From contig NC_061868.1 in the NCBI RefSeq assembly GCF_907164915.1, positions 46,003,689 to 46,067,688 on the forward strand: a stretch of DNA of 64,000 nt. The letters run 5' to 3'. A program made the translations under genes and the position numbers. The stretch's first letter is position 1. Each line of letters opens with the position of its first letter. This DNA is from Impatiens glandulifera (taxonomy: Eukaryota > Streptophyta > Magnoliopsida > Ericales > Balsaminaceae). The notes below the pieces were generated by a model. The model did not search any database and was not told where the DNA came from. It saw nothing but the letters and a program-made list of their open reading frames with translations. Below are positions 24,166-45,780 of this stretch, piece by piece.

Positions 24166-24596
24166 TTAGTGATGAGTTATAAAATATTTGATCACTTCTC
24201 TTCTTCTTCTTTTTTTTATTATTTATGATTTGCATACTTTTTTCATTACAACTTATTATATTAATATTTTTGTACAAATTATAAAAATCTTTTATACAAT
24301 AGAAATTACAAATTGTTTTGGAAAGTTTATGATTATTATAATTATTTTAGTTTCCTAGACCACACATTTTTAATTTATTTTGCACATGTAGAGCATTCTA
24401 AATCTCAGGACAGGCTGTCAATACATAATAGGATATAATTAAGATTGAATAGATGAAAATAGATTTGAGTTAACCTATTTGCATGCATAATTCTTAATTA
24501 ATAAATTATAACCCTACTATAGGGCATGGAGATATGTTTACATGATGAAGTACTAAAAGTGGGTATTAATAATTACTATAAAAAGTATAGAATGAA

Positions 24597-24706
24597 TGAA
24601 GGAAGAAGCTTTGGAGGGTAGTGCATGGTCAAGTGGTGGTGGGGGATTTAGAGAGGAGGAACCATTGAATGAAGCTTTGGAGGGTAGTGCCATCAGGCTT
24701 GTGGTG
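24597..24706. repeat. Direct duplication spanning the GA20ox stop codon
   Basis: GAAGCTTTGGAGGGTAGTGC followed by CAAG-GGTGGT or its equivalent occurs at about 24605-24640 and again at about 24671-24706, a period of 66 bp. One copy encodes the last codons of the dioxygenase and the other lies just past the stop codon, so the terminal coding segment was duplicated or the stop moved. Confidence 0.75.
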
Positions 24707-25946
24707 GTATTGTGTGAAATAGAGGAAATCAGACCATGTGAAATCCGGGTATTTCCTTGCCCTATCTCTACAAACAAGATCTTTTGGAGGACTCACCACT
24801 TTGTCCTCTCTTGGGCTCACAAAGAATGCCAAGGACACCCTGTCCTTATCCTTATTCAACACTGCCCTATGAAGACAGCTCTTGTACCTCCCATTGCTTA
24901 GTGCCTACATCCATTTTAATTAAACAACAACATTAATAATATGATTAATTTGCTAATATATATTGGGATTTGATCTATCGATCCTATACTCAATACTCAA
25001 TTATACTCACGGTGAAGGTGTCGCCTAAGTTGATAACAAATGCATCGCGCCTAGGAAGAACCGGTTGCCATTTGTTGTTCACGAATACTTCCAACCCTCC
25101 AACTTCATCTTGATGAAGTATAGTTAGTGAGGTCGGATCGCAATGGGGCCCGGTTCCCATGGCTTGATCATGCAGCTTGCCGCAAGCCGGATAGTAGTTG
25201 CATCTCATGATGGAGCGACTATCTTCAAAGAATTTCTTATAGCACAATGGGTCCAAACCCAAGCTCATCCCTAGAATCTCCATTATAACAAGGGATAGTT
25301 CTTTCATTTCCTCACAATACTTTTGGTAAACAATTCTACATGACGTAAAGAATATAATTTTTAACTTTTATCGATGGTTAATTAATAAATTAATAAATAA
25401 AAACTCGTATTATAACTCTTACCCCATGCGCTCGGAATCCTTCCCTAGGCCGGTTGATTTAAAGAAATCAAGCACCACAGAATTTGAGTCTTCATCATTG
25501 AAGCCAAAGGTTAATGTCTCCTTCCATGACGACGAGGACTTGGTGGGAAAGCTATCATGATAAAGGCCATTGAAACCCCACATGGTGCCCGGTTTCTTCT
25601 TAACCCTATTCTTCTTGTTGGAAGGTAGATTGAAGAAATGGTTTGTTTGGTTGTGGGCATCGGTTATGAGGCGTGAATCGACACGGTGGTTGATGACTTG
25701 GAAGATGCCATGGCTCAAGCAAGCCGCCCTAATGTTCTTGGCAATTTGTTGGATGGCTAGTTCATCTCCTTTGAAGTAACCCTCAAGGTCTATAAGTGGA
25801 TGTTTGAACTCTTCATGATGCATGTTTGTTGTGTTTGGGACATTAGTCATGTTGTTGTTGTTGTTGAGTGAAGTCATGAGGAAATGATCCCTCTTAGTTT
25901 GAGTTAGCTCATCCATGATCAAAGGTGATGAGAAGCTAGTAAGCAT
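24629..25946 (-). CDS. GA20ox: Gibberellin 20-oxidase-like dioxygenase
   Basis: Exons 25946-25423, 25335-25011 and 24904-24629 (phase 2, then 0) give 374 residues, the normal three-exon GA20ox plan and length. I chose the first ATG in frame; a frame upstream opens only with TTG, and an in-frame ATG follows 10 codons later. Family marks: NYYPAC, iron ligands HCD and the His of LHRAV, 2-oxoglutarate-binding RVS, and ALSNGRYKSCLHRAV at the start of exon 3. The family oxidises GA12/GA53 through C-20 removal in the cytosol, a rate-limiting step of gibberellin synthesis. Differences: the diagnostic LPWKET reads SSWKET, and NHGVD reads NHRVD, so substrate use may differ. An Asn run (TTG microsatellite) lies near the N-terminus. 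A TATA-like CTATATAAG is about 50 bp upstream. Confidence 0.88.
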
Positions 25947-26210
25947 GATATTTAATTGGTTCAATTGATCAATTTTAATTGGCTATTTTTTTTCTTATAT
26001 AGAGTTACTTTCTACTTATAGAAATAATACTTAAGAGGAAAATAACATTATTGGGATCAAGAGGGAAGTAAGAGACAAAGGAGAGAAAACAATTATGTTT
26101 GTATTGACAAGCAATTATTTGAGTACTATTTTGAATTTAACGAATCAACTTTTATATATATTTAAAAAACTAGTGGGTTAGATTTTGACGTTTAAAAGAA
26201 ATATGACTAA

Positions 26211-26470
26211 GGCCGGGTTCGGTATGGATGCGTAAAAAAAACTCTTACAAAATCAAACATCACTTCACTCCCCTTTTAACTATCATGTTATTCAAATTAT
26301 TACTAAAATATTAAAATACCTTATATTTTAAATTATTATTTTTATTTTATATATTAATACTCTTTAATTTTTTTTTAAAAAATAATTATCATTTTCTCAA
26401 AATTATTACAAATCATTATTTTTTTCTCCCTCTAAATTTAAAAAAAAAAAAAATCATTCCGAACAAATTC
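26211..26470. mobile_element. Candidate small Harbinger-like MITE
   Basis: The left end GGCCGGGTTCGGTATGGATG and the right end, read inverted, GAATTTGTTCGGAATGATTT form weak terminal inverted repeats; TAA lies on both flanks (26208-26210, 26471-26473). AT-rich, non-coding, 260 bp. It lies about 260 bp upstream of the dioxygenase start. Confidence 0.4.
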
Positions 26471-26473
26471 TAA

Positions 26474-29400
26474 AAATCTCAATATTATTATACGAATAAT
26501 TAATGATTAAGTCATTATAAACCATACTTGTTTTATTAATTAAAAATTCTTTTTTCGGGGATAACATTATTAGTAAAATGACATATAACATTTATAGAAA
26601 AAAACATTATTATTTATTTCGTGTTTGATTGAACTGAAAAGGAGACAACCCATGTATATTTTGCCATAAAAAAATATCTACCCAAAAAAAAGACGACAAG
26701 AAAGCGTGCACATTAATTGACTTTTCCCAATGTCACGTGGCACATGCATGACAATGCTTAATATGATAAGACATTATAATTTTTCTTCTTAACTTTTTCT
26801 TAAAAAGTAGTTTTATTATATTATTTTCATCCTAAATTTAATTCATTATTAAATTTATAACTCAATAGTACTACTACCTACTATATTCTCTCTCTTTATT
26901 TCAAATTTTATTTTATAGTTTATATAGATTCTTCAAATAAAATTCAAATAAAATGTAGTTTTTTTTTTTCAAAATTAGAAAATAAAACTACTTATTTGTA
27001 TATTTTAATTTATAAGTGCAGAAGATTTTTTTATCCTAAGAGATCTTTTTAAATATATTTATTTATTTTTATAAATTATAAATATTTATTATTATAATAT
27101 AAAAGAAAAAATAAATATATCGGCCAAGCTTAAGGCCTTGTCGGTAATGGGTTATTTCAAAAGTCATGATTGATGTTGATTTTAAAATTTTTAATTTTTT
27201 TAATTTATAATGATAAAATAAATAATAATTATTTAAAAATAGAAATATTTTAATATTTTAATTAATAAATTAAATAATTTAAGAAAAATGAAATAAAAAT
27301 TAATTAAATTGTGATTATTTAAATAATCTCAATTATCAATCCAACCAGATCTAATTGGCTTTATCATGTTTGCTTGAGCTTGAATAGTACTAACCTTCCC
27401 CGATCAAAAAAAATAAATAAATATAAAAACACTATTTGAAAACATTTTTTTTATTTTGATTAAAATTTGAATTCAATGACAAACCATGAAATTTTAAAAT
27501 TTTATTATATTAACATCAATTTTTACATTTAACATACATAACCAAAAATCTTACTGATATATAATATAATATAATATATATATATGATTTTCAAATTATT
27601 TGGCCCTCCTTTGTTGTCTTTTTTGGGCAATCATCATTCAAATAGGAGTTTCTCTGTTGCTGCTGTAATGGGAAAAAAAAAATGAATGATTGTTGCATTG
27701 ATTATTTTAATAATTTATATATTTATATATATTAAATTAATTATTAAATAATTTCTGAGTGACAAGTCATTGGGCCAAGGCCCATGCAGACATGCACAAG
27801 TCTTGAGTCTTATCTCTTTCTTCTTTTTTTCTCTTTCATATGACAAGAAAAAATATTTAAATATAATTTGTATTTAATATTTTTAAATATATAAAAAAAA
27901 ATAAAGATTTTTATAATATTTTAATTAAATTGATGAATGGTTTAATTGATGATTTTTTATAATAAAAAAAAAGAAGCTAAGAGGCATTTGATTTAAATTG
28001 GAAAGATCACAATAAAAACTTTAAAAAATTGTTAATGTTATTTGAAATTTATTCAGAGAATAGAGAATGATGACAAACATTTATAATTGATGAATAACTG
28101 TTATTTAGATTAAGTAATTAATTAGCCTTTATTTGACTTTGCTTTACTCTCTCTTTCTTTTCTTTTTATTCTTTTTCATTTAATTTGCAATTAATTTGCA
28201 AACCGAAACTAAATTGAACTCGTTAGCATTATATTATTTTTAATAACTAAATTAATAGTACATACATTTTGAAAAGTCAGATCATTTTCATATATTCTCA
28301 TCAAATATTATTATTTTTATAGGGAATATCAAAATCCAAAGAACCGTAAAAATATAAAACATCAAAATCAAAAACCCCAACCCCTGGCAAATTGTTTCAT
28401 ATAGTAAAGAAGTTGTTAATATATATAAGCATAATGAATAATTTCTATCTGTCATGGCATCTAACTAAAAATCTCAATGCATATTGGATCACAAAAATAA
28501 AATTTGTCAAAATAATAGATCGAACAAGATTTTGATGGGTTAAACTTATACTCTTTTAAAACTTCAAGACGATCTAAAGAATCGAGGAAAGAATAAAACA
28601 AAATGAACAAACAAATCTAAGTTTGAACACAAAATACAGTGACAAAACAATGCAAGAGATAAAATAATGACAAATGAAATCAGAGATGACTCACCAGGAA
28701 GAAGTCATTCATGAACAACTTGTAAATATGACTTAATTAAAGTCTATTTAATTTCTCATATATTAATCAACTTTATCGACTAAGTTATATTTATAAACAC
28801 TATGAAAACTAGCAGGATTTTCGTACGATGCAAACGGACAAATATATAAGCGAAATAATTAAGACATAAAATTATAAAAAAAAAAATTATAAAAAACAAA
28901 TTAAATCACACTATTATATGGTTATATTAAATAGTTTAAAAATATTTTGTCAAATACAATAAATATAAATTTTTATCTTAATTAAATTTTGTTATATAAA
29001 AAATAACACATTTAATTAATAATCATTTAAATTTTATTATATAAATTTTACAATTATATTGTATTTGACATTAATTTTATAGTATTATAATTGTTAGATA
29101 CTATTTATATTAAATATATAAATTTAAAATTTTTTAATATTGTTCTTTCATTTAATACATTTTTTTAATATTGTGTGGAGTCATTTAATATTATATTTAT
29201 TATAATTTTATTTATAGAAAAAAAATTTAGATACAATTAAAATAAATTATTACAAATATGGTCATTTAATTTAAAATTTTAGTTTTTTTTGTTTTATTAA
29301 ATTAATTTAATTTTTCTATTTTTGTAACGTAAATGATCACTTTATCTTAAATAGGCAAAAATAATATTTTAGCAAAATATATTTGTGTTTTTTCTTTTTT

Positions 29401-30378
29401 GATCATAATTATTTAGACTTCTACTTTATTCTCTCAAATATTTCGGAGAAACAGTTTATTATCCATCAAAAGTCAAAATATTAATTAAAATATTTGTGAA
29501 ATATTTATTAAAAAATAATACTGAACCATATTTTTTTGTCAACACCATAAAATTCATATTTCAAAACTACATATATTTACACTTAAATATTATATATATA
29601 ATTTTTTTTTTTGTTAAACAATAACATTAATTATTATTTTAATTAAAATAATAATAATTCAATTTTATAATATTTGTAAAAAATATATATATTATAATAT
29701 TATTATAAATTAAAATAATATATATTTATCAGTTATTTAAAACATGTCAAAATATAGAGTTAAATATATTTTATATTATTTGAATATATATATATATATA
29801 TATAATCTATTTATTATATTTTTGTATTATATATATACATATAATTAAAATATTAATATTATTTATTAAAATATATTTTATTTATAATTTTATTATAAAA
29901 TATCTTATTAGCCTGTGTTATGAATTAATAAAAATAAATAATTAAACTAAATTTTTAAAAAAATTCTAAATTCACGGAGGCAAAAAATCTTCGAGACTTT
30001 CTCTTGATTTCAAATCCTTGTCTTCTTTTCTTACCAATTTTCTTCAAATCAAGTTCGAATATTTTCTTTTAATTAGTCCTTCATAATTAAATTTAATTTA
30101 ATATATAAAATACGTTTCAAAAACCTAAATAAATTATGTTAGAATTAACAACCGGCGATATTATAAAATAATGTGAATAATAAATAAATTAATTAAACGT
30201 TATAATAAATAATAATAATAATATTTCAAAAAAAAAATTGTAAAATAGTAAAAAAAATCTTAGGCTAAGAATATAGAGATCATTTGCATTTAAAAAATTA
30301 TTTTTATTTTTTTAATTAGTCATAAAATTTAATCATTGCTCATACTTTTGACCATATCAGATTCAAAAGGAGATTGAT
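26474..30378. other. AT-rich intergenic DNA, no gene seen
   Basis: No coding region. A possible decayed MITE lies at about 27131-27355: left GGCCTTGTCGGTAATGGGTT, with the right end read inverted containing GGTTGGATTGATAATTGAGA. Short AT runs occur near 27562 and 29790-29805. Nothing else stands out. Confidence 0.5.
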
Positions 30379-30895
30379 GAAACGATCAAACTCCTAAGAA
30401 AAAATGCAAAACAATGAACAACACATTGTTGAAACATAACATAATACAAATTTAATTATTGAAAACATTATATTGATAGAGAAATTAAGAAGATTACGAG
30501 AGATAACACGTTTGGAGACCGAGGATGTTGTTGTAGCTGCCTAAAACGATCAAATTCCTGAAAAAAATGTAAAACAGTGAACAACGAATTGTTGAAACAT
30601 AACATAATGAAAATTCAATTATTGAAAGCATGATATTGATAGAGAAATTGAGAATATTATGAGTCGATATGGAGATATCACTATACTCTTTTCAATTGAA
30701 CCTTGTTAATCTAAGATTATTTATAGAAAGAAAATATATATAATGATGTTGAGTAAATGGATACTTGGGTCGGATTGTAGGTTGACCCACCCATAAATTT
30801 AAAACGATTAAAAATAAAATTAAAAATGTTATCCGTAATTTTTTTTCACGGTTTTTTATATTATTAATCGTGCAAATGCACGGGCTAAATGCTAG
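30379..30895 (+). mobile_element. Helitron 3' portion with terminal hairpin
   Basis: The end has the plant Helitron signature: hairpin CGTGCA-AA-TGCACG at 30869-30882, nine bases, then CTAG (30892-30895) followed by T. Just inside are GGTTGACCCACCCATAAA and a run of ACGATTAAAAATAAAATTAA shared with copies near 49680, 49920, 55210 and 60030. Farther left, two diverged 125-bp direct repeats (30379-30500, 30543-30665) carry GTTGAAACATAACATAAT. The 5' TC end was not located. Confidence 0.65.
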
Positions 30896-31223
30896 TTTCT
30901 ATAATTCATCCCCAACATTCCTATTGAAACAGAAAAAAAAATTGGCATTCAAATGATAAAAAGTTCCCAAATATTGAAAATCTCGTCACCCAAGTATAAG
31001 GAAATGTGGAATTGAGCCTAGGATTTTGAGGCTCAATTTGGTGTACCTCAATGTTAGGTAAAAAAAAATATGTGCGATTATTTGTTTGATTCAAAAAGGC
31101 ATGAAATCACATAAGGGTGAAGATGTTAATCAAATTGTATTATTATAAAAATATCAACTAAATCACTACGAGATCATATCATTATGAAGATGTCAAATAT
31201 ATCCTATGATTTTTACCTAATTA

Positions 31224-33095
<1,872 letters not shown>

Positions 33096-33550
33096 CACTA
33101 CAAAACAAATTATTATGTTTTTTCTTTGTTGATAAAAGTCGCTACATAATAATCAGTACCTTTAAAACTCATTTTGTAAATTAGTTAATAATAATAAAAA
33201 ATAATAATTATGTTTTTTTCTAAGTGTCGAAACTGTAAATACTTTTGGTTTAGCAAATTAAACCAATTTAGGTCGATATTGTAATAGTGTCGATGGTCGG
33301 TTATAGCCTAGATCCATTGGGACAAGTGTTTAGCCAAACTTGTCACAACCTAAAGTGGCATAACCTTTTGACCTCTCCCCTCAAGACTACACAAAATAAT
33401 ATACACCGATGCTTAAAATTTCCTTTACCGGCGCAAATAAGCGTCGCCAAAAACTTTCCTGTCGCATAGTGTACAGACTTAAAAACAATAAGTTTATCGA
33501 CGTTTAACTTAGAGTCGGTAAATAAAAATAAGCGTCGGTACATGCAAGCT
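33096..33550 (+). mobile_element. Decayed CACTA-type element end
   Basis: CACTACAAAACAAA at 33096 matches the terminal motif of En/Spm (CACTA) transposons. Downstream, short motifs of the kind AAGCGTCG and GCGTCGGTA recur in both orientations (about 33226, 33430, 33495, 33513, 33531), as in CACTA subterminal repeats. No transposase and no matching right terminus seen. Confidence 0.45.
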
Positions 33551-34191
33551 TTGCTTTTTTATCTTTTTAAATTAAAATAAACCGAAAGAGTGTGATGTTA
33601 GTAACCATTTTTATCTGTGTTCTTAATGGCTCAAATTAAAGATCCGCATTATGAGTTGGCATAAATAATATTTGATGAATTTGTTTACAAGAATATTGTG
33701 TGGCTGATTACAATTAATTCAAATATTGATTTATATAAGCAAATAAACTAAAAGGAAATGCACCTAAGATGAAATATTTAGAGCCTAATTTAGATGATGC
33801 AAATTTAAAGATGAATATTGGACTTTCTTATGTAGTATAAAGATGACTTGTATAGTTAATTAGCATTTTTGGACTTTTTTATCATGTTTGGTCAAGGTGA
33901 CAAGAAATCAAATCAAATTTGGAAAAAAAAAATCGAAATATGAAAATGGTATAAAAATCAAAACAATTAATTTTCCACATTTTTTTAACTAAATGAAGCT
34001 TGATTGATTCATTTTTTTCCCCCAAAACTGTATTCAAAACATCGATGTCAGATCTTAATCCCTTGTCAATTATTTTGTAGTTCGGGGTTTCAACTTCATC
34101 TTTTTTCTATCCAAACAATTCTTTTTTGCATAAACAAATTAGGCATAGCCAAACCTTAAAAACACAAAAGTAAGCAAACAATGTTTTTCAC

Positions 34192-34313
34192 ACAAATTAT
34201 ATGATTGTTAGCAATAATAATAACTGTTTATCCAAATTTTTGGGGGGGTTAAAGAGAAGCTACAAATTATATGATTGTTAGCAATAATAATAACTGTTTA
34301 TCCAAATTTTTGG
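34192..34313. repeat. Exact 52-bp direct duplication
   Basis: The 52-bp block starting ACAAATTATATGATTGTTAG is repeated without mismatch at 34192-34243 and 34262-34313, separated by 18 bp. It lies about 350 bp past the NDR kinase stop codon, close to where its transcript should end. Confidence 0.9.
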
Positions 34314-34667
34314 CAAGTTCATCACCCACTAATGAATTAGAAAGGATCAAAATCAGAAACTGCCTCTAGTGAAGGCAAGTTCTCACCTGCCAACCTGGGT
34401 AGCCTGCTGGGGCAATGGTTCTACCATCTATAAAAGCCTACACACACTATTGTTCACTTTTACACGCACTCGGTTCTAATCCGATACAACTATCACACAT
34501 GTTACACACTTGAAACCCTAGAAACTATGCATCATTGGGTTCCATTGAATTTTCCAGCTGTACACTTTAGACAATAATATATATGATTCTGCAAATTACA
34601 AGCCCAAACGCAACAAAATTGGCGTATGTGGGCTTATGTGTGCAGGAGCTACCTTCATGATTTATTG

Positions 34668-42465
<7,798 letters not shown>

Positions 42466-43109
42466 TTTCTCCTCTAGAAATCTGCTATTGAGTCTTGAGT
42501 GTGGACTGAAGTTTTTCTTTATAAAAAATAACAGTAGAAATCCCTTCTGGCGCCTGTCCCCCGCCTCATCAGATCCTGACAATCAATAAGAAAGGGTGTA
42601 ATCCCCTGTGTTTCTGCCCCCACTTTAACCATAATTTTACCCATAACTATTTATTCTAAGTGTTTTTTAAGCAAACAATAATAAATAAAGGTCATTACCA
42701 TTTTATTCATTTAGAAAAAAGTTAAAGCAAACAATACAAATATAATAAGTTGATATTATTGTAATCTTAAATGAAATTTACTATTAATTATAACACTAGT
42801 TATTAAATATTTAAAACTCAATTTTAAAAAGTTAAATACAATTCAAATTGTCTCTAAATATTATTTTATTTAAAAACATGATAAATTAATTAAAAAAATA
42901 AAAATAATACGTTAAAGTTAAAATAAGATGATGGATGTTTTTGTTTATCTGGGAAAAATTCAAATTGTTAAAATTTTAATAGTTTGAGTCATATATGGCA
43001 CAATTCAAAGTTCAAATCTCATCCGTTGAAAACGAATTAAGTTCGAGTCTCAAATAGTAATTTGACCATTAATTATAACACTAGTTATTAAATATAATCG
43101 AATTGTTTC

Positions 43110-43508
43110 ATTTGAGATTTCGGATATCTACTTTTAAATCTCACAATTTGAGGCTCTTTATTATTAAAGTTATAAAAAACAAGATTTTATCTTAACGGTT
43201 CCAAACGTCGTTACCTTATTATCTAAACAATATTTATAAATAAATAAAATATCAATGTCACTAATTTAACTATCGAAGTTCAGCGAATTAATGGTTATTA
43301 TCGATTCTCTAAAATTCGTTAGTCAAGACAATTTATTCGCTAAAATTCAATAGTTAAATTAGTAACATTAATAATTTATTTATAAATACCTGTAGATAAT
43401 AAGTTGACGTTTGTAATCGTTAAAAAACAAAATTTAGTTTTGTATAACTTCAATCATAAATAGTCTCAAATGTAAGGTTTAAAAGAAAATTGATGAAATC
43501 TCACTTCA
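43110..43508. mobile_element. Fold-back element, arms about 190 bp
   Basis: Nearly the whole block is one imperfect palindrome. The left arm landmarks TTTGAGATTTC, CTTTTAAATCTCACA-TTTGAG, CTTAACGGTTCCAAACGTC, ACCTTATTATCTA and GTCACTAATTTAACTATCGA are matched, inverted, by the right arm (about 43315-43508). The loop is short. A transcript through it would fold into a long hairpin. Non-coding. Confidence 0.75.
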
Positions 43509-43587
43509 ACTTCAATAATATTACTGAGTCCATTTGATAATTTGGGCAATTATAAATATGGGCTTACCCATTTTTGGCCTTCTATTA

Positions 43588-44863
43588 GGCCTCGTTTGAT
43601 CTTTGGGTTTTTGGGATAAAACCCAGGTTTTATCCCAAAACCCAACCATCCCATTATCAATCAAATCAATCCTTTTATTAATTAAAATACCCAAATTATC
43701 CTCTACTTAAATATTTATTTTTATATTAATAAAAAATTATTTTAATATATATAATATTTATTTATATTTTAATTATTTTAATATAAATTAAATTATAAAA
43801 TTATTTCATTTTAAATAATTTTATTAATTATCTCAAATAAAAATAAAATCACAATATAAATTCAATTATAACATACCCTATTAAAATTTAAATAATTCAA
43901 ATAAATAAATAATTATACTAAAAAATAAACTTAATATATTTGAATAACATATATATTAATTAATTTATAAATATATCTCATATAAATTAAATATTTATAA
44001 AGAAATTTATTCTATTTTTATATATATAAACTCATTCTACATAAATATATTAATTAATTTAAGTTAATATTTTTTTTAATTTAATAAAATCAAAATATTA
44101 TAATGTAATTTAAGAAAATAATAACAATAAAATTAAATGACATTTAAATTATAATTATAGTCCAAACTATTTTATTTAATTTTTTTAATTAATTATAATA
44201 ATTAAAATAAATTTATAATATAAATAAAACTATAACATATTATATTATCTCATATAATATTTAAATTTTAATAGTAATAATTTATAAAATTAATATTTAT
44301 TTAAAATTTTATTTTTATATTAATAAAAGTTAATACTAATATATGTATATTTTTTAATATTTATTTTATTATATTTTAAAATTTAATTTAATAAAAATTA
44401 AATTATTTCATTTAAAAAAAGTATTATTAATTATAATATATATATATATATATATTAAAATTTTATTTTTTATTAATAAAAGTTAATATTAATATATGTA
44501 TAGTTTTTTAATATTTATTTTATTATATTTCAAAATTTAATTTAATATAAATAAAATTATTTTATTTAAAAAAAAGTATTATTAATTATAATATATAAAT
44601 AAATAGAGTTTTTTTATTAATAATAATATTAAAATATTTAAAGTTTTTTAATATTTATTTTATTATATTTTAAAATTTTATTCAATTTCATATAAATTAA
44701 ATTATGTCATTTAAAAAATATTATATATATATATATATATATATAGAAAGGGTAAAATTGGTATAAATTTTAAAAAACCTGGTTTTTTATCAATTCCATC
44801 ATACAAGGGTTATTTGGACAAAACCCAGGATTTATCCAAATAACCCCTTCCTCAAACAAGCCC
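43588..44863. mobile_element. Harbinger-like non-autonomous element, 1276 bp
   Basis: The left end GGCCTCGTTTGATC, then TTGGGATAAAACCCAGGTTT, and the right end, read inverted, GGGCTTGTTTGAGG, then TTTGGATAAATCCTGGGTTT, are terminal inverted repeats. TTA flanks both sides (43585-43587, 44864-44866), fitting the TWA target site. The interior has three to four tandem copies of a roughly 130-bp AT-rich block (about 44300-44720) with TTTTTAATATTTATTTTATT. No transposase. Confidence 0.6.
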
Positions 44864-45039
44864 TTAATCTAAATAATATATTTTCTGATTTTAACTTTTT
44901 AAATCAAAATTTTTGATTGAGAAATTTCATTAAAAAAAATAGTTCAGATTTATAACTATAAAATCAATATGTACAAACGTAGTTAGAAGAAAACAAGAGA
45001 TTATGAAATTTTAGATAATTAACTAGTAGATTTAAAAAA

Positions 45040-45780
45040 TAACTCGATCAGATAGTTTTCAAGTGGGAAGAGTTTTAAAATAAATAAGTAATATATATCT
45101 AAATTGACCACAACTCTCGACCCGACAATTCAGACATTATATATATAAAATGATAAACTCAACAAAAAAAAAACAGCGAAAGTAAGTCCACGAATCAACA
45201 TGGCATGACAGGTGGGTAGGAGAGATAAATTTTTTAAAATGTCCCGAAACGCTTATTTTGGGTCCTGAAATGGTCGTTTCGAGTCTCTGAAACGGCCATT
45301 TCGGGTCCCTAAAACTACCATTTTGGGTCCCCGAAACGGTCATTTCGGGACAAAAAAAAATTGTCCCAAAATGAGTCTTTTTGGGACCCGAAATGAGCGC
45401 TTTCGAAACGTGGGATTAACATTGCATGCCACGTCGGATTCGTGGATTTACTTTCGTTGATTTTTTCGTTGAGTTTATCATTCCATATATATATATATAT
45501 ATTAGTTAGTTAAAAAATTGAACTTATATTGTTAAAATGTCTCGCGTTTATCTAATTTGGTGTTGAATTTAAAATATAAAATGTTATTAGCCTAGTTGGA
45601 CTACTTGTTTTTATTAGGTTGCAAGTTCGAAACATATATATAACATTTTTATTTTTAACCATTTTAAGTTTATGGATGAGTCAACCCACAATCCGGCTTA
45701 AATATCAATTTATTCTCAATATATATCCAAATTAACCATAGCTCTCAAACCGACGATTCGGATATATAAATAAAAGTAAA
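45040..45780 (-). mobile_element. Helitron-family repeat, interrupted
   Basis: Inverted relative to the copies at 49500 and 55100: CCACAACTCTCGACCCGACA (about 45108-45127) on the left, and TAAAATGTCTCGCGTTTATC, GGTTGCAAGTTCGAAAC and GAGTCAACCCACAATCCGG on the right. The middle is filled by a separate inverted-repeat element (45145-45490). No terminal hairpin was found here. Confidence 0.5.
45145..45490. mobile_element. Inverted-repeat element with GC-rich minisatellite
   Basis: Termini: left AAATGATAAACTCAAC then CGAAAGTAAGTCCACGAATC and TGGCATG; right, read inverted, GGAATGATAAACTCAACG, then CGAAAGTAAATCCACGAATC and TGGCATG. Between them is an array of about 22-bp units of the form GGTCCCCGAAACGGTCATTTCG that switches orientation after the A run at 45352-45360, so the array is itself a fold-back. 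Strong GC contrast with the flanks. Its open frames are artefacts. Confidence 0.65.

Noticed and set aside
25947..25964. Six extra N-terminal codons of the dioxygenase
   Set aside because: They would need a TTG start; the ATG at 25946 is used instead.
45137..45343. 68-codon minus-strand frame
   Set aside because: Translation of the second minisatellite array.
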